From positions 1 to 21,044 of IMG/VR virus record IMGVR_UViG_3300029309_000412: a DNA stretch of 21,044 nucleotides; one strand, written 5' to 3'. The stretch comes from a virus. Positions 1 to 6,062 of the stretch are shown piece by piece. A program made the translations under genes and the position numbers. Every line of letters begins with the position of its first letter. Position 1 is the stretch's first letter. The notes under the pieces are model-generated. The model was not told where the DNA came from, ran no database searches, and saw only the letters and a list, made by a program, of their open reading frames with translations.

Positions 1-2
1 TC

Positions 3-56
3 ACGGCGCAAGTCGCGCAAGGCTTAATCGAAAGTTACATGGAGGTAAAACAATGA
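3..56 (+). CDS. 3' end of an upstream gene (partial, unknown)
   Basis: Frame 3 is open from the window edge and ends in TGA at 54-56. The last residues read TAQVAQGLIESYMEVKQ, a plausible amphipathic helical C-terminus. Its stop overlaps the start of the next gene as ATGA, the same coupling used by many other gene pairs in this window. Frame 1 also ends early (SRRKSRKA, stop at 25-27) and cannot be fully excluded, but it lacks the overlap. Nothing can be said about function from 17 residues. Confidence 0.5.
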   Translation, partial: TAQVAQGLIESYMEVKQ

Positions 57-1234
57 CTAAAAGAAAAGGAAGAAAACGCAATGGATACAGAACAAATCCA
101 AATGTAGTGGAAGGTGTAACCAACGCATCCTCACTCTTTGTGCCCACTGAAAAGAATTTTGAAAAGTGGAGCAGTCTAGATAGGAAGGTGAATGAAAACT
201 TTCTGGTCAACAATGTCACGTTTGGTTCGGGTAACATGAACTTGAAGGACACCTACGGAGAGCCAGAGATGTCTAAGGCTTATACCCTAGCCAAACAAAT
301 CAGGGTTGGCACTGTGCCCAAGTCTCCGAAGAGGCAGATGCTATACTTTGTTCGTGACATGGTGCACTTCTATAGATCGAATGGGTTTCATCGGTTAGCT
401 GACACAATGGCAAAGGACATCCAGTTCTTTGATGTGAACGAGATCTTTGAGTATGTTTCCATAAACCTCGAAAACATTTTTCCAGAGCCAGAGACACCTC
501 CTTCTACGGATGTGGTTCTACCTGCCCATAAGGTTGGCTTGTACTGTAATCTTCTTGAACAAGATGGTTGGGTCGCAGATGGAAAAAAGTTCGATAGTTC
601 TGAGACAGAAGACTATTGGAAGAATAAAAACCCTGACAAAAAAGGTGCGGAGGCAATGTACATTCTTTCCAATCTTGTGAATGATCCAGAGGATGAACGG
701 TACTGCCGGATTTTTGAAGTTGATGTAATATATCGACCTGTCTCTACCGATACGATAGCGGACACCAAACCGTTGGAGGTGGGAACAGTTGATAGCATCA
801 AGGGTGTTATTACTCCATACGATGATACTTTGGAGAAGCACAAACCGCTCATGATTCAGATGGCACAATTTGCCTGTGCTTTTTTACAGACCATAAACAC
901 ACCGAGGTTCGTGGTTCAACGACAGCAGAAAGTTCATCCCTTCCACAAGGCAAAGATAAGAAAGATGTTGGGTAAGTTTACTCCTGACAGTTGGAACTTA
1001 GTCCAGTGGAATGTGGGTGAGCCAGTCAAGTCAAAGGATGAAGAGACAAAATCTGGTGGCAAGCAAGCCCTACACTTTCGTCGTGGGCATCCGAGGATAG
1101 CAGAAGAACATTGGGATAAAGTTTATTGGAGCACGGTTCGCAATCGTTGGGAGCAGTACATCCATGGCTACGAAGCAGGCCACCCGAGGTTTGGCATAAA
1201 GAAAAGTTATCATCTACCGAGAAAGGAGGTATGA
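53..1234 (+). CDS. Hypothetical phage protein, 393 aa
   Basis: I do not recognise a named family. The start is chosen at the ATG preceded by GGAGGT (42-47). The frame is open upstream, but the stop/start overlap with the previous gene supports this ATG. The N-terminus is strongly basic (TKRKGRKRN). The middle is mixed and globular-looking, with aromatic-rich helices (RQMLYFVRDMVHFYRSNG). The C-terminal 60 residues carry a pattern of Arg-Gly-His, spaced Trp and a final Gly-Tyr/His-Pro segment (FRRGHPRIAEEHW, then WEQYIHGYEAGHP). Similar RGH...W...G endings occur in various phage proteins of unknown role. No signal peptide or membrane segment is seen. It is first in the visible run of early-type genes and is followed after one base by the next gene. 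Confidence 0.85.
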   Translation: MTKRKGRKRNGYRTNPNVVEGVTNASSLFVPTEKNFEKWSSLDRKVNENFLVNNVTFGSGNMNLKDTYGEPEMSKAYTLAKQIRVGTVPKSPKRQMLYFVRDMVHFYRSNGFHRLADTMAKDIQFFDVNEIFEYVSINLENIFPEPETPPSTDVVLPAHKVGLYCNLLEQDGWVADGKKFDSSETEDYWKNKNPDKKGAEAMYILSNLVNDPEDERYCRIFEVDVIYRPVSTDTIADTKPLEVGTVDSIKGVITPYDDTLEKHKPLMIQMAQFACAFLQTINTPRFVVQRQQKVHPFHKAKIRKMLGKFTPDSWNLVQWNVGEPVKSKDEETKSGGKQALHFRRGHPRIAEEHWDKVYWSTVRNRWEQYIHGYEAGHPRFGIKKSYHLPRKEV

Positions 1235-1235
1235 T

Positions 1236-1442
1236 ATGATTGACGATAGGATTTGTATTTATTACGTCGCGGATCGCGTTCAGGAGATTCGTGACGGCGA
1301 CGCAACAGCAGAAGAGTTCTTACGAGAGTTGAACCATAACATTGGCGTCAATACTAGAATTAAACGTAACAATCCTGATGCACTGGTGGCTGACTTGCCA
1401 CCTATAGATGCCCCCAGGACAAAAAGAAAAAGGAAAAAATGA
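1236..1442 (+). CDS. Small hypothetical protein, 68 aa
   Basis: This short ORF starts at an ATG just after the previous stop, with a strong Shine-Dalgarno (AAGGAGGT, 1223-1230) inside the end of the preceding gene. The N-terminal half looks helical and acidic (VADRVQEIRDGDATAEEFLREL). The C-terminus is a Pro/Lys/Arg tail (PRTKRKRKK) that could contact nucleic acid. The stop overlaps the next start as ATGA. The function is not recognisable. Tight coupling and a good RBS argue that it is real. Confidence 0.7.
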   Translation: MIDDRICIYYVADRVQEIRDGDATAEEFLRELNHNIGVNTRIKRNNPDALVADLPPIDAPRTKRKRKK

Positions 1443-1837
1443 TGTATGTAGTTACATGGTTGGAGGATATTGAACCATTAGGGTTTTTAGAAATCAGTCA
1501 GCTTCCACACTGGGAACTGAAAGAGAACTGGTCCGAGGTTCAAGAGCTTGTGAACAAACTCAAAAAGCTCGATAATGTTTTAACTTGGTCAATAAGCATG
1601 GTATTTGATGGAATGGATCATCATCTGTGCGAAGGGCCGCAGGGTCAAACGGAAAAAGGGCTTTGGTTTGACAACCTATCAAAGCTCTTGCCTGATTACA
1701 TGAGCAACATGGAGGTATTAGCAACGCTCATGAACATTGCCAGTAAGTACTGGAACGCAGAAGACATGAAGTTAGGTGCAGAGATGATGGTCATGGCGAC
1801 TGAAGATCTGCGTGAAGAAGTTATCTATAAACATTGA
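1439..1837 (+). CDS. Hypothetical acidic protein, 132 aa
   Basis: This soluble acidic protein begins MMYVVTWLEDIEPLG and shows no recognised domain. It is Trp- and Met-rich, with predicted helices in the second half (MEVLATLMNIASKYW, LGAEMMVMATEDL). The ATG overlaps the stop of the preceding gene (ATGA), and an AAGGA purine stretch lies upstream. A second ATG directly follows, so the true start could be three bases later. It sits in the early-type block just upstream of a winged-helix gene, so a host-takeover or regulatory accessory role is possible, but only by position. Confidence 0.7.
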   Translation: MMYVVTWLEDIEPLGFLEISQLPHWELKENWSEVQELVNKLKKLDNVLTWSISMVFDGMDHHLCEGPQGQTEKGLWFDNLSKLLPDYMSNMEVLATLMNIASKYWNAEDMKLGAEMMVMATEDLREEVIYKH

Positions 1838-1845
1838 GGTATCAA

Positions 1846-2070
1846 ATGAGAAAGAACACGAAAGCATATCAAGTATTAGCAGACATAAACAGAGACAAGG
1901 GCACGACTGTGCAGATAGCAGATCGGACTGCGATCAAGCGGAGCACGGTTGCGTATTACCTGTCCACAATGAAGGGAAAAGGGTGGGTGAAGATGTCCCA
2001 CATTTCTCCTGTGGGCAACCCTTGTTTTGTCTGGGAGATCACAGACGAGGGCAAGCAACAACTTGGCTGA
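1846..2070 (+). CDS. Winged helix-turn-helix DNA-binding protein, 74 aa
   Basis: The ATG at 1846 is preferred because GAGGT (1836-1840) lies five bases upstream; a TTG four codons earlier has no comparable site. The protein reads as a compact winged helix. It has a first helix (KAYQVLADINRDKG), a second helix and turn (TTVQIADRTAIKRS), a recognition helix (STVAYYLSTMKGKGWV) and a beta wing (VKMSHISPVGNPCFVWEIT), ending in a short helix (DEGKQQLG). This is the layout of MarR/ArsR-like single-domain regulators and of many phage transcription factors. No effector domain is present. The likely role is a DNA-binding regulator of early genes; the target site is unknown. Confidence 0.7.
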   Translation: MRKNTKAYQVLADINRDKGTTVQIADRTAIKRSTVAYYLSTMKGKGWVKMSHISPVGNPCFVWEITDEGKQQLG

Positions 2071-2083
2071 GTTTTTAGGGACT

Positions 2084-2269
2084 GTGAGAAAGCAACCTCA
2101 AGGTAAGCACCTGAGGTTGTTTTGCGAAGATTGTAAGTCGATGTGGGTTGCAGGAAGATTTCCTATGTCCGTATCTAAAGTTGAAAAAATAATGGAAAGC
2201 AAATGCCTGATGTGCGAGAGCACTAATCTTTCGGTGTTTGATGATTTCTTGGAGGAAACAAGGGAGTGA
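2084..2269 (+). CDS. Small zinc-ribbon protein, about 61 aa
   Basis: There are two Cys pairs, CEDC and CLMC, about 33 residues apart with hydrophobic strands around them. This is the pattern of a small zinc ribbon that binds one Zn(II). The start is uncertain. The frame has only non-ATG starts: TTG at 2027, TTG at 2063 and GTG at 2084. GTG 2084 is chosen because it follows the previous stop and gives the clean start MRKQPQGKHLRLFCEDC, although AGGG (2077-2080) is rather close to it. The stop overlaps the next GTG start (GTGA, 2266-2269). Such proteins often bind nucleic acid or host proteins; the specific function is unknown. Confidence 0.65.
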   Translation: MRKQPQGKHLRLFCEDCKSMWVAGRFPMSVSKVEKIMESKCLMCESTNLSVFDDFLEETRE

Positions 2270-2946
2270 TACACTACCACGGTACGCCTATCACGCCACG
2301 TTCAAAACTATTGGCGATGGCGGGTAAACATTTTTGTGTTTCGTTTGCCGACAAACGAGATGGAGATTGGTGTTTGTTAAACGCTCAATCTGTAATGTGG
2401 GATAACGGTGCATTCACGGCATTCACTAAAGGCGCAGAACCAAACTGGGTCAAATACTATGAATGGTTGGAAGCACGTTTGTCCCACCCGCATTGGGCAG
2501 TTGTGCCTGATGTAATTGATGGTGAGCCAGAAGATAATCTGGATCTAATCAAGCAATGGCCTCACAGAAAAGATTGCAGTGCAATCGTGTGGCACATGGC
2601 TGAACCAATAGACCATCTATTAAAACTGCTTGACCTGGGATTCGGGAAAATTTGTTTCGGGTCAAGTGGGAAGTATTGGCAAGTAGGATCTGCTCCTTGG
2701 GAAAGAAGAGCAGACGAGGCGTTCAATGCTATATCCAAACGTGGATCAATTCCTTGGATACATATGCTTCGAGGGTTGGCTTTGTCTGGAGACAAGTGGC
2801 CTTTTGCCAGTGCTGATAGTGCCAATGTGGCACGACATCATAATGAACTAAACATCTGTCCCGAGCGGATGGCAAGGAGGATTGACGCAGTACAATGCCC
2901 AGTAGGATGGGAGTTGCGTCCAGAACAAACGGAGATGATTATATGA
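2266..2946 (+). CDS. TGT/DpdA-like protein, putative 7-deazaguanine DNA or tRNA transglycosylase
   Basis: This 226-aa protein belongs to a phage family I recognise by its motif series. The motifs are DNGAF (46-50, comparable with the catalytic DSGGF of tRNA-guanine transglycosylases), PDVIDG (81-86), IVWHM (107-111), FGSSG (131-135), HMLRGL (166-171) and SADSAN (182-187, a candidate for the second catalytic Asp). Alternating strand/helix segments fit a TIM barrel. TGT enzymes exchange guanine for 7-deazaguanines in tRNA; phage DpdA homologues do this in DNA. It is much shorter than cellular TGT (about 370-400 aa) and has no C-terminal zinc site. The start is GTG with GGAGG upstream and overlaps the previous stop (GTGA). 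The next gene, a queuosine-precursor transporter, overlaps by ATGA and strongly supports a deazaguanine role. Target and activity are inference; another nucleoside-processing barrel is possible. Confidence 0.6.
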   Translation: MIHYHGTPITPRSKLLAMAGKHFCVSFADKRDGDWCLLNAQSVMWDNGAFTAFTKGAEPNWVKYYEWLEARLSHPHWAVVPDVIDGEPEDNLDLIKQWPHRKDCSAIVWHMAEPIDHLLKLLDLGFGKICFGSSGKYWQVGSAPWERRADEAFNAISKRGSIPWIHMLRGLALSGDKWPFASADSANVARHHNELNICPERMARRIDAVQCPVGWELRPEQTEMII

Positions 2947-3461
2947 AAAAGTATTTAGCATTCGCAGGATTTGTTGCCACAGTTCCGGCGGCAAACTGGA
3001 TGATTTCAAATGTTGGCACGGTCTGTGTTCCAGACGGACCATGTCTTATACCATTGGGCTTCGGGATCACCGCCCCCTCTGGTGTGTTAATGGTAGGAGC
3101 CGCACTGGTTCTGAGGGACTTGGTTCACGAATGGATGGGCGCGAAGTATGCTCTTGCGGCTGTTGTGATTGGTGCCATTCTTTCCTACTTCTTGGCGAAT
3201 CCATATATAGCACTGGCAAGTTTCATTGCGTTCTCAATATCAGAACTCTCTGACTTCTTTGTGTACGCGAAGTTAAGACAGAAGAACAAACCGTTAGCTA
3301 TCCTAGCTTCTGGCGGTGTGGGTTCTGTTGTAGATAGCGTGGCATTCTTAGCCATAGCCTTTGGATCGTTAGCCTTCATAGAAGGTCAGATTATCGGTAA
3401 ACTTTTAATCAGTGCGTTAGCTGCTGCGGGATTATACGTTTGGAGGAAGCGCAATGTTTAA
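2943..3461 (+). CDS. VUT/YhhQ-type queuosine precursor (preQ0/preQ1) transporter
   Basis: This is a 172-aa integral membrane protein with about five or six hydrophobic segments: 5-20, 46-58, 69-98, 119-146 and 150-166. It has the signature patterns of the VUT (formerly DUF165, YhhQ) family: RDLVHEWMG (58-66), SELSDFFVY (100-108) and SGGVGSVVDSVAF (123-135). Established knowledge is that E. coli YhhQ imports preQ0, and relatives supply queuine or preQ1 for queuosine synthesis. The ATG at 2943 is chosen over an upstream in-frame start because it overlaps the preceding stop as ATGA and has GGAG 8-9 bases upstream. It is shorter than E. coli YhhQ (roughly 220 aa) but keeps the conserved charged motifs within membrane regions. 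It would sit in the host inner membrane and feed the upstream TGT-like enzyme. Confidence 0.8.
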   Translation: MKKYLAFAGFVATVPAANWMISNVGTVCVPDGPCLIPLGFGITAPSGVLMVGAALVLRDLVHEWMGAKYALAAVVIGAILSYFLANPYIALASFIAFSISELSDFFVYAKLRQKNKPLAILASGGVGSVVDSVAFLAIAFGSLAFIEGQIIGKLLISALAAAGLYVWRKRNV

Positions 3462-3708
3462 ACTATTCTATACTTTACTGGTCATTGAGTACGTGGTCGA
3501 AGACCAAGACGTATCGACCTCTGTTATCTTCCCGAGTGAGCAAGCTTGTTACGATGCTTTTGGAGACGGGGTTCTTGATAATTTGTACGATGTCCTTGCC
3601 GATACATATGGCAAGGAGATCATGATGTACTGTAAGAAGACACCGTTTCAATCTGGTGTAAAGAAACCTGACATCAAACCGAAGGTGAGACCTGATGAAG
3701 AAAACTAA
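3454..3708 (+). CDS. Small hypothetical protein, 84 aa
   Basis: The start follows a good Shine-Dalgarno (GGAGGA) inside the end of the transporter gene and overlaps it by 8 bases. The N-terminus is short and hydrophobic (MFKLFYTLLVIEYVV), perhaps a signal or anchor segment but weak. It is followed by an acidic body with two Cys (about residues 33 and 60) and a Pro/Lys-rich tail (KKPDIKPKVRPDEEN). Two cysteines after a possible signal could form a periplasmic disulfide, which would fit a neighbour of a membrane transporter. That is speculative. The family is not recognised. Confidence 0.65.
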   Translation: MFKLFYTLLVIEYVVEDQDVSTSVIFPSEQACYDAFGDGVLDNLYDVLADTYGKEIMMYCKKTPFQSGVKKPDIKPKVRPDEEN

Positions 3709-3856
3709 ACCAAGGATGAGCAGGTGGACTGAGGCACAGAAAGAGTGGCTCGGTTACAAACGCCGGATGTCAGTAATGAAGAGGAAGGATATCACTTTGG
3801 CTAAACCGCCTTGGGAAAAAGAACCTTTGGATAAGGAGAAAGTTAAAGATGGGTGA
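3695..3856 (+). CDS. Very small basic hypothetical protein, 53 aa
   Basis: This ORF runs from ATG 3695 to TGA 3854-3856 and fills what would otherwise be a 140-base gap in a gapless operon. It overlaps the previous gene by 14 bases and the next by 8. A GGTGAG purine stretch lies 6-8 bases upstream. The product is basic and Trp/Lys/Arg-rich (KKTKPRMSRWTEAQKEWLG, then YKRRMSVMKRKD) with an acidic/Lys C-terminus. No domain is recognised; small size and charge suggest nucleic-acid or protein binding. The tight two-sided overlaps are the main evidence that it is translated. Confidence 0.55.
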   Translation: MKKTKPRMSRWTEAQKEWLGYKRRMSVMKRKDITLAKPPWEKEPLDKEKVKDG

Positions 3857-4037
3857 TGAATCACTCAGCCCCGCCCAGAAGTTCGAGTATCGGTTTTTAA
3901 AACAACAGGTCAACAGGTTGGAGGAAGAGCGTTACAGGTACGATGCACGACCCAACATACAACAGGACTTGTGGAAAGCACGAGAAGAGCTTAAAGAGTT
4001 TGTGTCAAGGTTAAGAACTAACGGAGTTAAAATATGA
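3849..4037 (+). CDS. Small coiled-coil protein, 62 aa
   Basis: It has a strong Shine-Dalgarno (AAGGAG) about nine bases before ATG 3849. The protein is almost wholly charged helix (FEYRFLKQQVNRLEEERYRY, then LWKAREELKEFVSRLR), with heptad-like leucine/valine spacing that suggests a short coiled coil or helical hairpin. The stop overlaps the next ATG (ATGA at 4034). It has no catalytic features. It may partner the HTH protein encoded directly downstream, but this rests on adjacency only. Confidence 0.65.
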   Translation: MGDESLSPAQKFEYRFLKQQVNRLEEERYRYDARPNIQQDLWKAREELKEFVSRLRTNGVKI

Positions 4038-4228
4038 GACAATGGAAGTACACGGTTGACGATTACAGGAAGTGTGCCGAGAAAGGTCTAACGATATCCG
4101 AAACGTCAAGGGAACTTGGCATATCTCGTCAGGCTGTACATCAAGCATCCAAACAATACGACATAGACTTTCACAGGAAGGACAATCGTGGAGGTGCGAG
4201 GGATCTTAACAAAGTAACCTGGCATTAA
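4034..4228 (+). CDS. Helix-turn-helix DNA-binding protein, 64 aa
   Basis: A clear HTH occupies residues 18-40. Its first helix is LTISETSRELG and its turn and recognition helix are ISRQAVHQASKQYDI, resembling the HTH of sigma-70 region 4 or resolvase/Sal-type domains. A basic, flexible tail follows (FHRKDNRGGARDLNK). This size gives a DNA-binding domain and nothing else, typical of a phage repressor- or Cro-like regulator. It is the last gene of the first plus-strand operon, translationally coupled (ATGA) to the coiled-coil gene and followed five bases later by a strong hairpin. An operator is not identified; the 9-bp inverted repeat at 4272-4295 is a candidate. Confidence 0.75.
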   Translation: MRQWKYTVDDYRKCAEKGLTISETSRELGISRQAVHQASKQYDIDFHRKDNRGGARDLNKVTWH

Positions 4229-4232
4229 AAGA

Positions 4233-4251
4233 GAGGGGGCGAAGCCCCCTC
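4233..4251. terminator. Strong GC hairpin terminator between convergent genes
   Basis: There is a perfect 8-bp stem, GAGGGGGC (4233-4240) and GCCCCCTC (4244-4251), with a GAA loop. It starts four bases after the HTH gene ends. Read on the minus strand the stem is followed by TCTTTTA, a modest U tract. On the plus strand it is preceded by AAAAGA but not followed by a good U run. It probably stops transcripts from both sides, more canonically those of the minus-strand helicase island. Confidence 0.75.
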
Positions 4252-4271
4252 AGTATTCCAAAAATTTTAAT

Positions 4272-4295
4272 CTTTTCATATGGAGCTATGAAAAG
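4272..4295. repeat. 9-bp perfect inverted repeat in convergent intergenic region
   Basis: CTTTTCATA (4272-4280) and TATGAAAAG (4287-4295) are perfect inverted copies separated by TGGAGC. On the minus strand the hairpin is followed by a T-rich stretch (ATTTTTGG) about 5-10 bases later, so it may be a second minus-strand terminator. Its AT-rich symmetry also fits an operator for a dimeric regulator such as the adjacent HTH protein. The sequence alone does not decide between the two. Confidence 0.6.
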
Positions 4296-4324
4296 TACGA
4301 GCAGTATCTTTATGGTAACACGAG

Positions 4325-4546
4325 TTACGATTCTGGCAAATACTTTTTATTCACCCAGTCTGGCCCCTTGCGATATCCTCTTATTTCAACAGCCGACATC
4401 TTCGACCATCCTCTACAAAAAGCCTTTGCTACATCTAAGTTGAGGCCAGTCAGCTTTGCTATTTCTTTTGCAGCTGTCTCTTCCGAAGCGTATCCAACGC
4501 ACCGTTCTTCCAATATTTTTGTTATGTCGGGATCATAGTCAGCCAT
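4325..4546 (-). CDS. Hypothetical protein next to SNF2 helicase, 73 aa
   Basis: This is a small soluble protein with a helical pattern: ITKILEERCVGYASEETAAK, then IAKLTGLNLDVAKAFCRGW. The C-terminus is basic (YRKGPDWVNKKYLPES). It overlaps the end of the helicase gene by 25 bases. Its ATG has a purine-rich GGAGAAGAGG stretch 8-17 bases upstream within the helicase coding sequence, so it is probably translated from the same transcript. The central segment could be a small HTH-like fold (ETAAKEIAKLTGLNLDVAKAF), but no clear family is recognised. It may be an accessory factor of the helicase by position. Confidence 0.65.
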   Translation of the reverse strand: MADYDPDITKILEERCVGYASEETAAKEIAKLTGLNLDVAKAFCRGWSKMSAVEIRGYRKGPDWVNKKYLPES

Positions 4547-5985
4547 TGTCTAGCCTCTTCTCCAAGAACTCTTGCACCAATTTCAATCTTAGCTTGTAAA
4601 GATTTCACAATCTTCTCATCAATTGAACCCTCAGTTATAAGATCAATGTATGTCACGTTGTTCTTCTGTCCAATTCTGTGCGCTCTATCCTCCGACTGCA
4701 TACGAGTTTCGAGGTTAAAGTCATTCGCATAGTACACCACCAGGTTTGCTTCCGTCAATGTCAGACCGTATCCGGCGGTCTGTGGATTGCCAACAAAGAA
4801 ACGCAAAGGATGTTGCGGATTTTGAAAGTTTTGCACAATATTATTACGTTCATCATCAGAAGTGTCGCCAAAGTATGCAGCAGCTGAACCGTATCCAAAC
4901 TTTTTGTTGAGCATTTCTACAATCTGTTGGATGTCGTAACGGAACCGAGACCAGATGATTGCTTTACCATCGTGTTCGTCCATGATTTCTGCAAGTGCAT
5001 CCATTCTTTTGGATGGAAAGTATATCATCTCTCCATCGTCTGTCTTCAAGTGACCAGAAAGTATTTGTTGTAACCTAAGTAACTGTGTAATCACAGCAGG
5101 AGCCGAGGTCATTTCACCATCTTCAAACAAAACCATGGCATGACGCCGGATACTCTCGTACATTTGTTTCTGTTCTTTGGTGGTCGGCACGTATCTGGCA
5201 GTGTAAATCTTTTCTGGTAGATCAAGACAATCTTTTTTCAGAACTCGATACGAGAACTTATCGATCTTTACTGTCAGTTCGTCTAGGTTTTTGAACCCGA
5301 CGATTTGATTGAACGCCTGTGCTCCCATCTTCTTCCGCTGCAACACAGCATATCGACCTTGGAATGCGTAGAATGAATCATATCCGAGAACATTCTTTTG
5401 TAGGAACTCGGCCTGGGAATAGATGTCAAGCGGACTTTTTGTTATCGGAGACCCTGTCAACAGTCTTTTGTAGTTGAATGCCTCTGCAATTTTGTTAAGA
5501 CTTTTAGTGCGTTTGGCTTTGGGGTTCTTGATCGTGGTTGATTCGTCAATGGCAATCATTCCCCTCGAACCAAACGCACGACCCAACCATTCCCCCGCTT
5601 GCTTTCCTTTGACCGTGGAGAACGCTTCGACATTCATGACAAAGATAGTCAGTCCATCAAACGGATCTTTTACTGACCGCATTTCTTTTGTCTGTGTTTT
5701 GTTTGCATTTGCCACCCACCGAATCACTCGAACAGGCACATCATCAGACATATGCTCTGGAATTTCTTTCTGTACCCAGTTGCGGTACACACCTTTTGGT
5801 GCAATGATCAATGCAAAGTTTATTATGTTCTGTTGATAGAGCATCCCGATATTGTCTATTAAAACCTTAGACTTACCAGTTCCCATCTCCATGAAGTAAC
5901 CAAAAAACTTCTTGTGTCCACCAAGATCCAATGCAGTCTTTTGATGTTTATATGGATTTGTTTTAAATTTATACTTGCAATTCAT
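4522..5985 (-). CDS. SNF2-family (SF2) DNA helicase/translocase
   Basis: This is a 487-aa ATPase of the SNF2 type. It has Walker A MGTGKS (34-39), a DEST Walker B box (147-150, in place of DEAH) and motif III LLTGSP (175-180). In the second RecA lobe are AIIWSRFRYDIQQIV, a GYGLTLTEAN motif V, and the SNF2 hallmark QSEDRAHRIGQ (430-440). It has the compact size usual for phage and bacterial SNF2 proteins, with no extra nuclease or bromo-type domain. Such enzymes translocate on duplex DNA and remodel or unwind protein-DNA complexes. Phage copies are linked to replication or recombination. The ATG has GGGAG six bases upstream. Together with the 73-aa gene it forms a minus-strand island inside plus-strand blocks, so it is separately transcribed. 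Confidence 0.92.
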   Translation of the reverse strand: MNCKYKFKTNPYKHQKTALDLGGHKKFFGYFMEMGTGKSKVLIDNIGMLYQQNIINFALIIAPKGVYRNWVQKEIPEHMSDDVPVRVIRWVANANKTQTKEMRSVKDPFDGLTIFVMNVEAFSTVKGKQAGEWLGRAFGSRGMIAIDESTTIKNPKAKRTKSLNKIAEAFNYKRLLTGSPITKSPLDIYSQAEFLQKNVLGYDSFYAFQGRYAVLQRKKMGAQAFNQIVGFKNLDELTVKIDKFSYRVLKKDCLDLPEKIYTARYVPTTKEQKQMYESIRRHAMVLFEDGEMTSAPAVITQLLRLQQILSGHLKTDDGEMIYFPSKRMDALAEIMDEHDGKAIIWSRFRYDIQQIVEMLNKKFGYGSAAAYFGDTSDDERNNIVQNFQNPQHPLRFFVGNPQTAGYGLTLTEANLVVYYANDFNLETRMQSEDRAHRIGQKNNVTYIDLITEGSIDEKIVKSLQAKIEIGARVLGEEARQWLTMIPT

Positions 5986-6058
5986 ACAGAACTCCCTATG
6001 TTGTCTAATACATGGATCAAATGATTCATAATTTCAACCCTGAAGAGGAAAAAAACTT
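5986..6058. promoter_or_regulatory. Divergent intergenic region between SNF2 gene and replication operon
   Basis: These 73 bases separate two divergent transcription units, so both promoters should lie here or run into the flanking coding starts. The region is AT-rich, with a TTGAAA on the minus strand (6037-6032) but no convincing -10 box at standard spacing. No clear sigma-70 or phage-polymerase consensus is seen. It also holds a 16-codon ORF (6012-6062) leading into the plus-strand gene. Confidence 0.45.
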
Positions 6059-6062
6059 ATGA
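6012..6062 (+). other. Possible 16-codon leader ORF
   Basis: ATG 6012 opens a short frame encoding MDQMIHNFNPEEEKNL. It ends in TGA at 6060-6062, overlapping the start of the following gene as ATGA. The Shine-Dalgarno-like GAAGAGGAA of the downstream gene lies within this ORF. The leader has no obvious RBS of its own, so translation is unproven. If translated, it could couple or tune expression of the replication operon. Confidence 0.3.

Noticed and set aside
1812-2078. Alternative frame over the winged-helix gene (88 aa)
   Set aside because: It has low-complexity, His/Arg/Asp/Cys-rich shadow composition and no RBS; the frame at 1846-2070 has a clear wHTH fold and Shine-Dalgarno.
4278-4538. 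Open plus-strand frame opposite the 73-aa gene, with protein-like composition (WSYEKYEQYLYG)
   Set aside because: It has no ATG, GTG or TTG with a ribosome-binding site, it crosses the terminator region, and the minus-strand frame has a good start and operon fit.
6001-6037. TAATAC and TTGAAA fragments in the divergent gap as T7-like or sigma-70 promoters
   Set aside because: Only partial matches are present and the spacing to any second element is wrong; promoters probably exist here but cannot be placed.
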